The position numbers were made by a program, and so were the translations under genes. The notes beneath the pieces were generated by a model. It was given only the letters and a program-made list of their open reading frames with translations. It made no database searches and had not been told where the DNA came from. A stretch of DNA of 64,000 nucleotides from Thalassospira profundimaris (GTDB lineage Bacteria; Pseudomonadota; Alphaproteobacteria; Rhodospirillales; Thalassospiraceae), in NCBI RefSeq assembly GCF_003326755.1, contig NZ_JPWH01000025.1:1-64000 (forward strand). The letters run 5' to 3'. Shown here one piece after another: positions 46,868 through 55,915 of the stretch (its first letter is position 1; each line of letters starts with the position of its first letter).

Positions 46868-46897
46868 GGGCGGGCGTGCCACGGCACCCCGCCTTTT
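46868..46897 (+). terminator. Terminator of the gntK-dctPQM operon
   Basis: GGCGGG pairs with CCCGCC, with an inner GTGCC/GGCAC helix, followed by TTTTG. Confidence 0.8.
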
Positions 46898-46935
46898 GTT
46901 CATTTCGGCTTGTCATCCCCACTTTCCGGCTGCCA

Positions 46936-47095
46936 AATAATCACCACCTCTAAAATCGAACCTGCTACAATTTCAAACAGGGCGAATTGCCACATGGTAA
47001 AGTTGTAGCTACCCTCTAAAATCGAACCTGCTACAATTTATTTGGATGGTCAGTTGGGAGTTGTAGCTACCCTCTAAAATCGAACCTGCTACAAT
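46936..47095 (+). CRISPR. Orphan mini-CRISPR array, type II-C-like repeats
   Basis: Two identical 36-bp repeats at 47002-47037 and 47060-47095 begin GTTGTAGCTACCC and end CGAACCTGCTACAAT. A third copy at 46936-46971 is the same over its last 25 bases but unrelated in its first 11. Spacers are 46972-47001 (30 bp, usual for type II-C) and 47038-47059 (22 bp, short). The ends GTTGTAGC and GCTACAAT match those I recall for Neisseria-type II-C repeats, where TGnTACAAT also acts as an extended -10 so that each repeat starts its own crRNA. No cas gene or obvious tracrRNA is in the window. Orientation plus is inferred from the -10-like end and the terminator to the right. Confidence 0.75.
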
Positions 47096-47105
47096 AGGAA
47101 CACCG

Positions 47106-47143
47106 AATCCCGCAGCATATTCAGAATGTTGCGGGATTTTTTT
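47106..47143 (+). terminator. Strong terminator directly after the CRISPR array
   Basis: A 13-pair stem (47106-47118 with 47126-47138, one G-T pair), 7-base loop, then seven T in a row, starting 10 bases after the last repeat. It is directed rightward, against pbpC. Confidence 0.88.
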
Positions 47144-47253
47144 GAGTCGAAAAAAGGCATTTTTGCCCGGTTTTTCGCCGAATTTTTGCAAAAATGACTC
47201 AGTTTTGGTGCGTAAAAACCGGCAATTTTCATGCCGCTTGCGACGCATCGCCG

Positions 47254-49446
47254 TCAATTTTGCGTCGAGGGGGAAAGTGAAATGTTATGGATTGGGGACA
47301 ACAAAGGTTCGCTGGCCCGGATGGTGACATGACGGTGGCGGGCAACGCCGTTTTTATCGAGCACCGTGATGTCATAAAAACCCGGCCCGTCGGGCTGCCA
47401 GCGCACATGGCGCTGCCACGGGTCGGAGGGCAACGGCACGCCATTGACCATCCAGACCAGGGGCCGTTCGCCATTGCGGGCGCGTAAAACAAGGCCGCGC
47501 GGGCCAAGGCTGCCAACCATGAAAATGCTGTCATCGGCAGGATATTCAATATCGAGCGCATTTGCCGCCACCACAAGCGGATCGGCCCGTTTGATGCCGA
47601 AATATTTAAGCCCGACGGGGGCCGGATTTTGCCAGTCTTTGGCGTGGGCATTGGCGCTGGCATTTTGCCCCGTGCGCGACAAGGGCGGCAGTTTTTCAAA
47701 CACGGAAAATAACAGGGGTGCGGCACTGTTAAGCCCCGTCTGACCATTCACCGGCTCGCCCGATGCCCGCCCGACCCAGACACCGACCGTATAATCCGCA
47801 GTGTAGCCAAAGGCCCAGGCATCGCGATAGCCATAGGATGTGCCGGTTTTAAAGGCGATGGGGGCGGCATTGCGGCTGGCATTATATGCCGCCTGCGCCC
47901 GGTAGCCATCGGGGCGCGGGGTATGCTGCAAAATGCCGGTGATCCAGTTTTGCGTCTGGCGCGAAAACATGTCCTGCGGACTGGCGCATGGCTGGGCGGG
48001 CGCATTTTGCAGATATGTCAAAGGGCAGTTTTTACGGTCCGTTGCCAAGGCGTGATAAAGCTGCGTCATTTCATCGAGGCGAATGCCCGTGCCGCCCAGG
48101 GCAATGGCAAGATTGGGCACATCGCCGGCGTGGGGCAGGCGCAAATCCAGGCCGTTATGGCGCATGGTTTCGCTAAAACGGATGGGTCCAAAGCGTTCAA
48201 GCACCTTGACCGCCGGGATATTGAGGCTAAAGCGCAGGGCATCGGCAATGCTGACCTCGCCAGCCTCGCCATGATCAAAATTGGCCGGACGATAGCCGCC
48301 ATCGGCAATGGCGCGATCCCAGATCAGGGTTTGCGGGTGGGTTTGCCGGGCATCGAATGACAGGGCATAAATAAACGGTTTTAACGTGGATCCCGGCGAC
48401 CGCACCGCCTGCGTCATATCGACAAAGCCGTGGCTGGCGCGGTCCAGATAATCGCGTGATCCCAAATGAACCCGTACCTTGCCGGTTTTGTTTTCCACCA
48501 CCATCAGGGCCACGGAGCGTTGTGGCCTGTTCCGCCCGCCATAATATTCCACCAGCTTTTGAATATCGGCCTGCAACCAGGGTTCGATGGTGGTGGTAAT
48601 ACGATGCTGGCCGGGATGGGACGCCACCAGCCGTTCTGCCAGATGCGGGGCCAGCATCGGCACGGGAAATTGCCGGTCGGGCAGTGGTTCGGCATTGGCT
48701 TCGTCATAATCAGCCTGCGTGATCACCTGTTCGCCCAACAGACGTTGCAGCACCTTTTGCCGGGCAGCGCGGGCGCGGGCGGGAAATCGGTCTGGCCGCA
48801 GGGTGCTGGGCGATTGCGGCAGCACGGTTAACAACGCGGCCTCGGCAATGGTTAAATGCGCCGGGTCCTTGCGGAAATAAATATTCGCGGCACTGCGCAC
48901 CCCTTCAAGGCGCCCGCCAAACGGGGCCAGGGTGACATACATGTTTAAAATGTCGGTTTTGGAATAATGCCATTCCAGTTGCAAGGCACGCAAAATCTCG
49001 ATGCCCTTGGCAACAAGGGTACGATCGCGCGGTTCCAACAGCCGCGCCACCTGCATGGTCAGGGTGGAACCGCCCGAAACGATATGCCCGGCGCGCGCCC
49101 ATTGCCAGCTTGCCCGCAGCAATGCCGCCGGGTCCACGCCCCAATGGTGGTCAAACCGGCGGTCCTCGTAACTTTTTAAAAAGCGCAGATATTTGGAATC
49201 CACCCCCGCCACACGGGTTTGCAAACGCAAAAGCCCGCCTTCGGTGGAGAACATGCGCAAAGGTTGCCCGTTACGCCCCTCCACCACCGCCGAAATATGG
49301 TCCAGCCGCGACAGGTTTGGCGGAAAGGCGCGGTCCAGCCCCCATAAGGCCAAAGCCAAAACCGCCCCCATCCCCAGCAATGCGCCAGAGATACGAACGG
49401 GTTTGTTTTTACCCCATGTGGTGACGAATGACAGTAAACCGCGCAT
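47254..49446 (-). CDS. pbpC: Penicillin-binding protein 1C
   Basis: A 730-residue bifunctional peptidoglycan synthase. After one N-terminal membrane helix (LLGMGAVLALALWGLDRAF) come the glycosyltransferase domain (SYEDRRFDHHWGVDPAALLRA; SGGSTLTMQVARLL), the transpeptidase (nucleophile in PGSTLKPFIYAL, SLN in RFSLNIP, FKTGTSYGYRDAW) and a C-terminal PBP1C-specific beta domain. It follows the macroglobulin gene by 12 bases, the usual pbpC-yfhM pairing. Confidence 0.96.
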   Translation of the reverse strand: MRGLLSFVTTWGKNKPVRISGALLGMGAVLALALWGLDRAFPPNLSRLDHISAVVEGRNGQPLRMFSTEGGLLRLQTRVAGVDSKYLRFLKSYEDRRFDHHWGVDPAALLRASWQWARAGHIVSGGSTLTMQVARLLEPRDRTLVAKGIEILRALQLEWHYSKTDILNMYVTLAPFGGRLEGVRSAANIYFRKDPAHLTIAEAALLTVLPQSPSTLRPDRFPARARAARQKVLQRLLGEQVITQADYDEANAEPLPDRQFPVPMLAPHLAERLVASHPGQHRITTTIEPWLQADIQKLVEYYGGRNRPQRSVALMVVENKTGKVRVHLGSRDYLDRASHGFVDMTQAVRSPGSTLKPFIYALSFDARQTHPQTLIWDRAIADGGYRPANFDHGEAGEVSIADALRFSLNIPAVKVLERFGPIRFSETMRHNGLDLRLPHAGDVPNLAIALGGTGIRLDEMTQLYHALATDRKNCPLTYLQNAPAQPCASPQDMFSRQTQNWITGILQHTPRPDGYRAQAAYNASRNAAPIAFKTGTSYGYRDAWAFGYTADYTVGVWVGRASGEPVNGQTGLNSAAPLLFSVFEKLPPLSRTGQNASANAHAKDWQNPAPVGLKYFGIKRADPLVVAANALDIEYPADDSIFMVGSLGPRGLVLRARNGERPLVWMVNGVPLPSDPWQRHVRWQPDGPGFYDITVLDKNGVARHRHVTIRASEPLLSPIHNISLSPSTQN

Positions 49447-49458
49447 AGCCTGCCGGGC

Positions 49459-52400
49459 CTAATTCGCCGGTGAAACCACAAGGTTGCCCATCGCACCCCG
49501 GGCAAACCAGGCCGGTTTATACATATCCTCGACAAACGGGGCCGGATGCACATAGTGCCCCGGCGTGACGGCGCGCACCACATAATACAGGCGGAATTTC
49601 GCGCCTTTGTCATCGCCATAACGGTCCGCGCCCAAATTCACCGCCGCGACATAACGGTCATCCCGTTCGGCAATAAATTCGGTTGCCGACAGGTCACTAG
49701 GCGTAATCGACAGGCGTTTTTCCAGTTCGGGGAAGCGGGCATTAGCCTCGATCTCGAACCCGGCGGGCAGCAAATCCACCACCAGTGCCCGATGCGAAAG
49801 CCGATCCTTTGCCGCGCCCGACAAAACAACAATAAAGCGATCGCCGGTTTTTACCTGGTCAAGCTTTGCGGCCTTGCCATCCATATCAAAATACTGCCGC
49901 TGGATCGAAAACCCCTGGGATGCCGCAGCCATTGGCTGTGCCGGAATGCCGGTGGCCGACCAGGTAACAAAGGCCGTGCCCTGCCCGGTATTTTCAATAC
50001 GGTAAGAATCCTGCACCTGATCCGGGGTTAAGCCAACACGGTAGCTTTGCAGCGTTTGCGCAGGCTGGTCATTCACCCGCAAGGTCAGGCTTTTACCCGC
50101 CCCTGTTGCAATGGCGGTTGCCGCCTGCAACAGCCAGGCCTTTTCCTGGGTGCTGGTATAATGCTGGTTTTGGGCATCATCAGTGACGGTGGTTAACAGC
50201 GACAGACGTTCATTATCGCTGGCAAAAATGCCTGCTGGCAGGGTTAAAATCGCGGCAAGGTCGCGCAGCGGCGAACCGTAACTGTGGTAATAACGCTTAT
50301 GATCACCGACAAAATAGGTGAAATTATCAAACGTAAAGCCATCCACCGTGCCCCCACTGATCACCCGTGCCGCCGCAAGCTGTGCCCAGGCGAGCGAGCC
50401 GATTTTACCCTTCAAAATCCGGGTGATTTCATAATCCAGTGCCGATTTTGAATAACGGTCATTGCGGGTCAGCACCAGCACCATATAGGCACGGGCCTCG
50501 GGCGAATATTGTTCGGACCGCACCACATTCTGCATCCAGTCCAGTGCACTGTTAAACCGGGCATCAAGCACGTCATACCCCTTTGCCCGTGCCGTGGTCA
50601 GAAAATCAGTCGCATAGGCGGTTAACCACGGTTCGGCGTCGCTTTGGCGGTTCCAAAGGCCAAAGCTGCCGTCGCTGCGCTGTTTTGCCAGCACACCGGC
50701 AATGCCATCGCGAATTTTGTCATCAAGGTTGTTTTCATCAAATGTCACCCCGGCGAAGCGGTCCTTGGCATCGCGGAAGGACAGCAACGGAAAGGCCCGA
50801 CTGGTGATTTGTTCCAGGCAGCCATAGGGATACTGGTCCAGGGCCGTGATAAGATGTTGCACATCAATGGCCGGGACCGAAGCCAAGGCCACATCAAGCG
50901 ATGCCGTCTCGGGGCGGAACATATCCAGATACGCGCCATCCAGATTAAGCACATCGCCCGCCGCCAGTTTTTGCTGACCAAAATTGGTGGTCCAGGCCTG
51001 GGCCGGGCGGACTTCCATATCCCATGACCGCACCTGATGATAGCGATCCGGCCCGTCAATCGTAAGGGTCAATTTGCCCTGTCCGACACGGTTTGCCGTC
51101 ACATCAAAGCGATTTTCCGCCTGCTTGCCCGGGGCAAGATCGCCCTGCCAGCCCGGATTTTTCACCGTTAAAATATCATTCGTTGCCAAACGAATTTTAT
51201 AACTGCCATCCGGCCCGCTTAAATTTTGCAGGCGCAGGGCAAAATCGGCCTGATCGCCCGGTGCCATAAAGCGCGGCGGCAGCAAATCGGCCACCACCGG
51301 CGCACGTACCAGCATATTGGTAACACCGCTGCCCATCGCGGTTTGGCTATAGGCCACGGCAAATACGCGCAATTTGCCGTTAAAGTCCGGCACGTCAAAA
51401 TGCGCCAAACCCTTGCCGTCACCATCAAGCAGCACGGTATCGCTGGCAAGGGCGACGGTTTTAAACACCCGCGATTTAAGCGAGGCCTGGTTGCCATCGC
51501 CCATTTCATCACCACCAGATCGAAGCACACCCAAATCGCCCTTTTGCGGGGTAATCAGATGCCCATACAGGTCATGGTATGAAAGCTGCAATAATTGCTG
51601 GCCCAACAGCGCATCTTCGGGTTTGGGGGCCTTAAAGCCGGTCAGGCGCAAAATGCCTTCATCCACGGCAAAGACATTAACGCGCACCTTTTCGCCCGCG
51701 CCAATCGCCTTGCCCGTAACCGTGACGGGCACATCCAGGCTGGTATCGGGGCGAATTTCGGCTGGTACATCCAGCCCGACCTTTAATGTCCGGTCCTGTT
51801 TGCCAAAACTGACCCATTGGGCCGCCACCGCGCGCACCGGCCCCATCGCACCGGATTGTTGCTGGTCCAGCCCGGCGCGATAGGCCGTTGCCAGCACATA
51901 GGCCCCATTGCCCCATTTCGGGTCCACGGGAATGTGGAATTCCACGCCATCGCCCGACAATTCATAGTCCTGGCGCCACAGCACGTTTTTCTGCGCCACC
52001 GTTACCACCAACCGGCCCGTAAACGGGGTCTTGATGAAACCCTCTATCTGGCCGCGGGCAGGGATTTCCGTGGATTTAAGGCTCATATTCAACTGATCGG
52101 GGCGGTCGGGCGATTGGCCGTTGGCCCACCAGCCCACCCGGAAGGTATGGTCCGCCGCACTGCCGGTGATCGGGTCGCGCACCACGGCACGGTAATACCC
52201 CCAATGGTCAAAAGACCGGGCAAAATGCACCTTGCCATTGGCATCGGCGGTAATGGCCTCATGCCCCACCGGCACGTCATATTTATCGTAGCTCGATTGC
52301 CATTCGCCGTTTTGATAATACCAGTTATAGGTCCGTTCCTCGCGCACCCAGTCTATCACCAGTTTACGAACGGCCAGCGGCTGCCCCTTGGCATTCACCA

Positions 52401-54537
52401 CAACGGCATCAAAGGGCGCCTCCTGCCCGTAAGTCAGGGAATCGCCATCAAAACCGGGGCGGATACCGACCAGACTGTCATTGGCCTGCAACGGCAGGCT
52501 CAGCCGGGTGCGCGACGGACGGCCATCAATATCGGCCACTTCCACATTCAAACCAACCTTTAGGGGCGATGATAAATCCACCCGTTCAAAGGCGGGCACC
52601 CGAAGGTCGGCATAGCCGCTGGCATTGCTTTTCACGCCATCAAAGTTTTTACGGACCTGGGCCACATCATCCTGCAAACCGAAATAATAGTTTTTCCAAT
52701 CGGCAAAGGGATGATGATCCACTTGCAAAAAGGCATTGCCCCCGGCCATCAAACCACTGCCCGGCGCGCCAAACAAATAATCGGTTTGCACATCCAGTGG
52801 CATGGCCTGGCCAAAAACCATATAGGGGGCTGTGGTGCTGGCCTTGACCTCCAGCCGCTCGGGCACAAATTCCTCGACCTGAACCGACAAATCACCAATC
52901 GGCGCACCGTTGGGGTCACTATAGGCGGAAATATGCCATTTGCCGGTGGCAGCCGCATTGGCAAGGGGAATATCAAGCGTACCGCCCCCGGCATCATCGG
53001 GCTGCTGCACGGTTTTAAAGGCTTCCTTGCCATCGGGGCGATACAGCACAATTGTCACCGGCACGCCGGTTTGTGCAGCGGATAAATCATCGCGCAGCAT
53101 ATAGCCCAAATGGATTTTCTCGCCGGGGCGGTAAATCCCCCGGTCGGCATATAAATAAGTTTGCAGGGCACCGGGCGGCTCATGGCCCGAAACACCCCGA
53201 TCCGACAGTTCCAGCGGCGATTGATCAAGCGAGATAAAGGAAAAATCGCCATCCTGCGTTTCGGCGGTGACATACAGCGCCTGCTTGCCGCCCTTGCCCG
53301 CCAGCAACGACCCTGGAAAATCCGCCCAGCCATCATCATCGGCCACGGCGGTACCCAGCACGGCATTGTTGCGTGCCACCAGGGTTACTTTTGCCCCATC
53401 TACCGGCGCAGCACTGCGCAGGGACCGTACCTGAAGCGACAGGCCCTTTTCGCCGTTATAGGCCGACAGGCCCAAATCCGTGACCACCACCCACTGGGTC
53501 GGTTTGTTGCCCCAGCGGTCATCATCATCGGGCGCACTTGCCACCAGGGCGTACAGGCCCGGTTTAAAATCCTGCACCATTTCGCGCAGCGGAATTTGCG
53601 TCACCACGTCCTGGTCGGGCACATTGCGCACATCAAGGGTCCCGGCCCAGACTTCCTCGCCCGTGCGATCCTGAATCGTATCCATGTCCCAATTATCAAG
53701 ACGATGGGCAAGCAGGTTTGAGGTCAGGGTATTGACCAGATTGCGTTCGACAATGCGGAAAAACCGTAATGCCACATGGTCCTGGTTCACCGTTGTAATC
53801 GGGATGACCGGGCTGTCGCTTTTGGGCAGTACATAATTATTGGTGCCCAGCGTGATTTCCGCCTTGCGCGCGCCGATCGTTATGTCGCGCGACACATCCT
53901 TTGCCAGGGCAAAATCAAAAATGCCCTTCAATCCCTTGCGCAAGGTGACTTTGGTTGTTTGCGAATGCGGCAGGCCCATCAGGCACAGCTTGCCATTGGC
54001 AATGCGGGCGGAATAATCGCGCGCCGGTGACAGCTCGATATAGGATCGCACATCCAGCGGCTGATCGGCACTGAGATCATGATCAAAGGCAAAGCAGGTT
54101 TCGCTCACGGCCTTGTCTGCCTGGGTCGTGACCCTGGTAATCGTCAAATCACCCGTCAATTCGGTGCGCAAATCGTCAATGCGGTTCTGATAGGCGCGCG
54201 TCAGGCAGTGCAGGGTTTCCGGGCGCAGAGCATCGGGTTTTTCATCCTTTTGCAATTCGCAGCCATTGCGCACCTGATGCAGCCAGGCCCGCTGGTCCGT
54301 TTGCAGGGCGCTTTTTGCCAGCTCGTCCAACGTGCCCAGGGCCTGCTGATAGGTTTGCGCCATTTTCACATCAAGGGCGGCCAGGTCGGCATTCTGGCAT
54401 ACCGCCTTTTCAATGCCGGTCGAGGCCTGTTCACACGGGAAACTGGTGGGGTATGTTTCGCTGGTATGGGCCAGTGCAGGCAAAAAAAGCGCAAAAACAA
54501 ACAGGAGAAGTGCGGCAAGCCGTTTTTGGCAGGGCAT
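49459..54537 (-). CDS. Bacterial alpha-2-macroglobulin with N-terminal LprI-like domain
   Basis: A 1692-residue periplasmic protease trap of the YfhM class. Residues 1-24 are a signal peptide (LLLFVFALFLPALAHT) with no lipobox Cys, unlike E. coli YfhM. Residues 33-110 are an LprI/DUF1311-like domain with four Cys (PCEQASTGIEKAVCQNADL; LHQVRNGCELQ; TLHCLTRAY). Then come macroglobulin MG domains, the thioester motif CLEQ with C1240 in PYGCLEQITSRAF, a helical thioester domain and a receptor-binding-like end. The thioester is present, so covalent trapping is possible. It is the first gene of the unit with pbpC. Confidence 0.93.
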   Translation of the reverse strand: MPCQKRLAALLLFVFALFLPALAHTSETYPTSFPCEQASTGIEKAVCQNADLAALDVKMAQTYQQALGTLDELAKSALQTDQRAWLHQVRNGCELQKDEKPDALRPETLHCLTRAYQNRIDDLRTELTGDLTITRVTTQADKAVSETCFAFDHDLSADQPLDVRSYIELSPARDYSARIANGKLCLMGLPHSQTTKVTLRKGLKGIFDFALAKDVSRDITIGARKAEITLGTNNYVLPKSDSPVIPITTVNQDHVALRFFRIVERNLVNTLTSNLLAHRLDNWDMDTIQDRTGEEVWAGTLDVRNVPDQDVVTQIPLREMVQDFKPGLYALVASAPDDDDRWGNKPTQWVVVTDLGLSAYNGEKGLSLQVRSLRSAAPVDGAKVTLVARNNAVLGTAVADDDGWADFPGSLLAGKGGKQALYVTAETQDGDFSFISLDQSPLELSDRGVSGHEPPGALQTYLYADRGIYRPGEKIHLGYMLRDDLSAAQTGVPVTIVLYRPDGKEAFKTVQQPDDAGGGTLDIPLANAAATGKWHISAYSDPNGAPIGDLSVQVEEFVPERLEVKASTTAPYMVFGQAMPLDVQTDYLFGAPGSGLMAGGNAFLQVDHHPFADWKNYYFGLQDDVAQVRKNFDGVKSNASGYADLRVPAFERVDLSSPLKVGLNVEVADIDGRPSRTRLSLPLQANDSLVGIRPGFDGDSLTYGQEAPFDAVVVNAKGQPLAVRKLVIDWVREERTYNWYYQNGEWQSSYDKYDVPVGHEAITADANGKVHFARSFDHWGYYRAVVRDPITGSAADHTFRVGWWANGQSPDRPDQLNMSLKSTEIPARGQIEGFIKTPFTGRLVVTVAQKNVLWRQDYELSGDGVEFHIPVDPKWGNGAYVLATAYRAGLDQQQSGAMGPVRAVAAQWVSFGKQDRTLKVGLDVPAEIRPDTSLDVPVTVTGKAIGAGEKVRVNVFAVDEGILRLTGFKAPKPEDALLGQQLLQLSYHDLYGHLITPQKGDLGVLRSGGDEMGDGNQASLKSRVFKTVALASDTVLLDGDGKGLAHFDVPDFNGKLRVFAVAYSQTAMGSGVTNMLVRAPVVADLLPPRFMAPGDQADFALRLQNLSGPDGSYKIRLATNDILTVKNPGWQGDLAPGKQAENRFDVTANRVGQGKLTLTIDGPDRYHQVRSWDMEVRPAQAWTTNFGQQKLAAGDVLNLDGAYLDMFRPETASLDVALASVPAIDVQHLITALDQYPYGCLEQITSRAFPLLSFRDAKDRFAGVTFDENNLDDKIRDGIAGVLAKQRSDGSFGLWNRQSDAEPWLTAYATDFLTTARAKGYDVLDARFNSALDWMQNVVRSEQYSPEARAYMVLVLTRNDRYSKSALDYEITRILKGKIGSLAWAQLAAARVISGGTVDGFTFDNFTYFVGDHKRYYHSYGSPLRDLAAILTLPAGIFASDNERLSLLTTVTDDAQNQHYTSTQEKAWLLQAATAIATGAGKSLTLRVNDQPAQTLQSYRVGLTPDQVQDSYRIENTGQGTAFVTWSATGIPAQPMAAASQGFSIQRQYFDMDGKAAKLDQVKTGDRFIVVLSGAAKDRLSHRALVVDLLPAGFEIEANARFPELEKRLSITPSDLSATEFIAERDDRYVAAVNLGADRYGDDKGAKFRLYYVVRAVTPGHYVHPAPFVEDMYKPAWFARGAMGNLVVSPAN

Positions 54538-54674
54538 CAGGACCTCGATGTCGCAGGAAGTGATCTGGCGGAATGAACAAACCAGTGTAGAAAAACGGTT
54601 TTTTTACGGTTACGCAACACGCAAAAAGTGCACCCTGCGGTTTTGTGCCGCTTTGCCCTGCACCCAAACAAAAA

Positions 54675-54702
54675 CGGCAGGGACATTACGCTGCCCCTGC
54701 CG
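54675..54702 (-). terminator. Terminator of acdS
   Basis: CGGCAGGG pairs with CCCTGCCG around a 12-base loop; the minus strand continues TTTTTGTTT. Confidence 0.85.
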
Positions 54703-54727
54703 CCCAAAATATCTACCGACTGAGTGA

Positions 54728-55753
54728 TCAGCCGTTGCGATAAAGGTAGCTATAGCCGTTAATCGCCGGCACACCGCCCAGATGGGCGTACAAAACCTTT
54801 GATCCTTTGGGGAAATAGCCCTTTTTGACCAGATCAATCATGCCCTGCATCGATTTGCCTTCATAAACCGGGTCGGTCATCATGCCTTCGGTGCGCGCGG
54901 CCAAACGGATGGCGTCGTTGGTTTCATCTGACGGCACCCCATAGGCCGGATAGGCATAATCATTGATCAGGGTAATATCCGCATCGGAAACGCCACCTTC
55001 CAGTTCCACCAGATCGGCGGTTTTTTCGGCAATGGCCAAAACCTGCGCGCGGGTCTGCTCTGGCGTGCCGGAAGCATCGATCCCCACAACCTTGTTGGCG
55101 CGGCCATCGGCGGCAAAGCCCACGACCATCCCGGCATGGGTCGAACCGGTCACGGTGCAGACCACGATATAATCAAATTCAAAGCCCAGTTCGGCTTCCT
55201 GCGCGCGGACTTCCTCGGCAAAGCCGACAAACCCCAGACCGCCATATTTATGCACCGATGCACCTGCCGGGATCGGATAAGGCTTGCCGCCTTTGGCCTT
55301 CACATCTTCAAGGGCGGCTTCCCAGCTTTCGCGAATGCCAATGTCAAAGCCTTCATCGACCAGTTCGATCTCGGCACCCATGACGCGGCTCATCAGGATA
55401 TTGCCAACGCGGTCATAAACCGCATCGTTAAACGGCACCCAGCTTTCCTGCACCAGGCGGCATTTCATGCCAATCTTGGCGGCAATGGCCGCGACCTGGC
55501 GGGTATGGTTGGACTGCACACCGCCAATCGTCACCAGCGTATCAGCCCCCGATTTAATGGCATCAGGAATGATATATTCCATCTTGCGGACTTTGTTGCC
55601 GCCAAAGGCCAGGCCGGAATTGCAATCCTCGCGCTTGGCATAAAGTTCCACATCCCCGCCCAAATGCGCAGAAAGGCGCGGCAGAGCCTCAATCGGGGTC
55701 GGGCCGAAAGTCAGGCTATATTTTTCAAACTTGCCGAGATTCATTTTTTTCAC
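54728..55753 (-). CDS. acdS: 1-aminocyclopropane-1-carboxylate deaminase
   Basis: A 341-residue PLP enzyme of the tryptophan synthase beta family that splits ACC into ammonia and 2-oxobutanoate. The match to AcdS is close end to end: [40 protein letters not shown] with PLP Lys at K54, [50 protein letters not shown] [15 protein letters not shown] and [12 protein letters not shown]-cysteine desulfhydrase is the nearest alternative, but the YAHLGG Leu favours ACC deaminase. The GTG at 55753 has GGGAG 8 bases upstream. It is divergent from its Lrp regulator, the classic acdS/acdR arrangement. Confidence 0.9.
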   Translation of the reverse strand: MKKMNLGKFEKYSLTFGPTPIEALPRLSAHLGGDVELYAKREDCNSGLAFGGNKVRKMEYIIPDAIKSGADTLVTIGGVQSNHTRQVAAIAAKIGMKCRLVQESWVPFNDAVYDRVGNILMSRVMGAEIELVDEGFDIGIRESWEAALEDVKAKGGKPYPIPAGASVHKYGGLGFVGFAEEVRAQEAELGFEFDYIVVCTVTGSTHAGMVVGFAADGRANKVVGIDASGTPEQTRAQVLAIAEKTADLVELEGGVSDADITLINDYAYPAYGVPSDETNDAIRLAARTEGMMTDPVYEGKSMQGMIDLVKKGYFPKGSKVLYAHLGGVPAINGYSYLYRNG

Positions 55754-55843
55754 GGTTAGCACTCCCTGGCTGGCAATCATCGATGCGCAAATGCTAATGC
55801 CAATCGAATGAAATGTGCTCTCGAAATTCGCGTAAATTTTTCG

Positions 55844-55864
55844 CACATTGATTCACGTAATGTG
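55844..55864. promoter_or_regulatory. Candidate AcdR binding site
   Basis: CACATT, 9 bases, then AATGTG form an inverted repeat overlapping the -35 of the acdR promoter; another AATGTG lies at 55812-55817. It is placed where an Lrp-type regulator would bind between acdS and acdR. Confidence 0.45.
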
Positions 55865-55881
55865 AAATATGTGGCTATACT
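55852..55881 (+). promoter_or_regulatory. Probable acdR promoter
   Basis: TTCACG (55852-55857), 18 bases, then TATACT (55876-55881), about 35 bases before the acdR start. Confidence 0.5.
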
Positions 55882-55915
55882 TTCATTATCTCGACGAATT
55901 ATGGAATAATCCATC

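Noticed and set aside
46900..47250. Array considered as insertion-sequence ends or an integron-type repeat
   Set aside because: No transposase or integrase is nearby, repeats are direct and regular, and the ends match CRISPR repeats.
47009..47257. 82-codon minus frame crossing the CRISPR array
   Set aside because: It would need to translate repeats and terminator; no ribosome site, and it overlaps the pbpC end.
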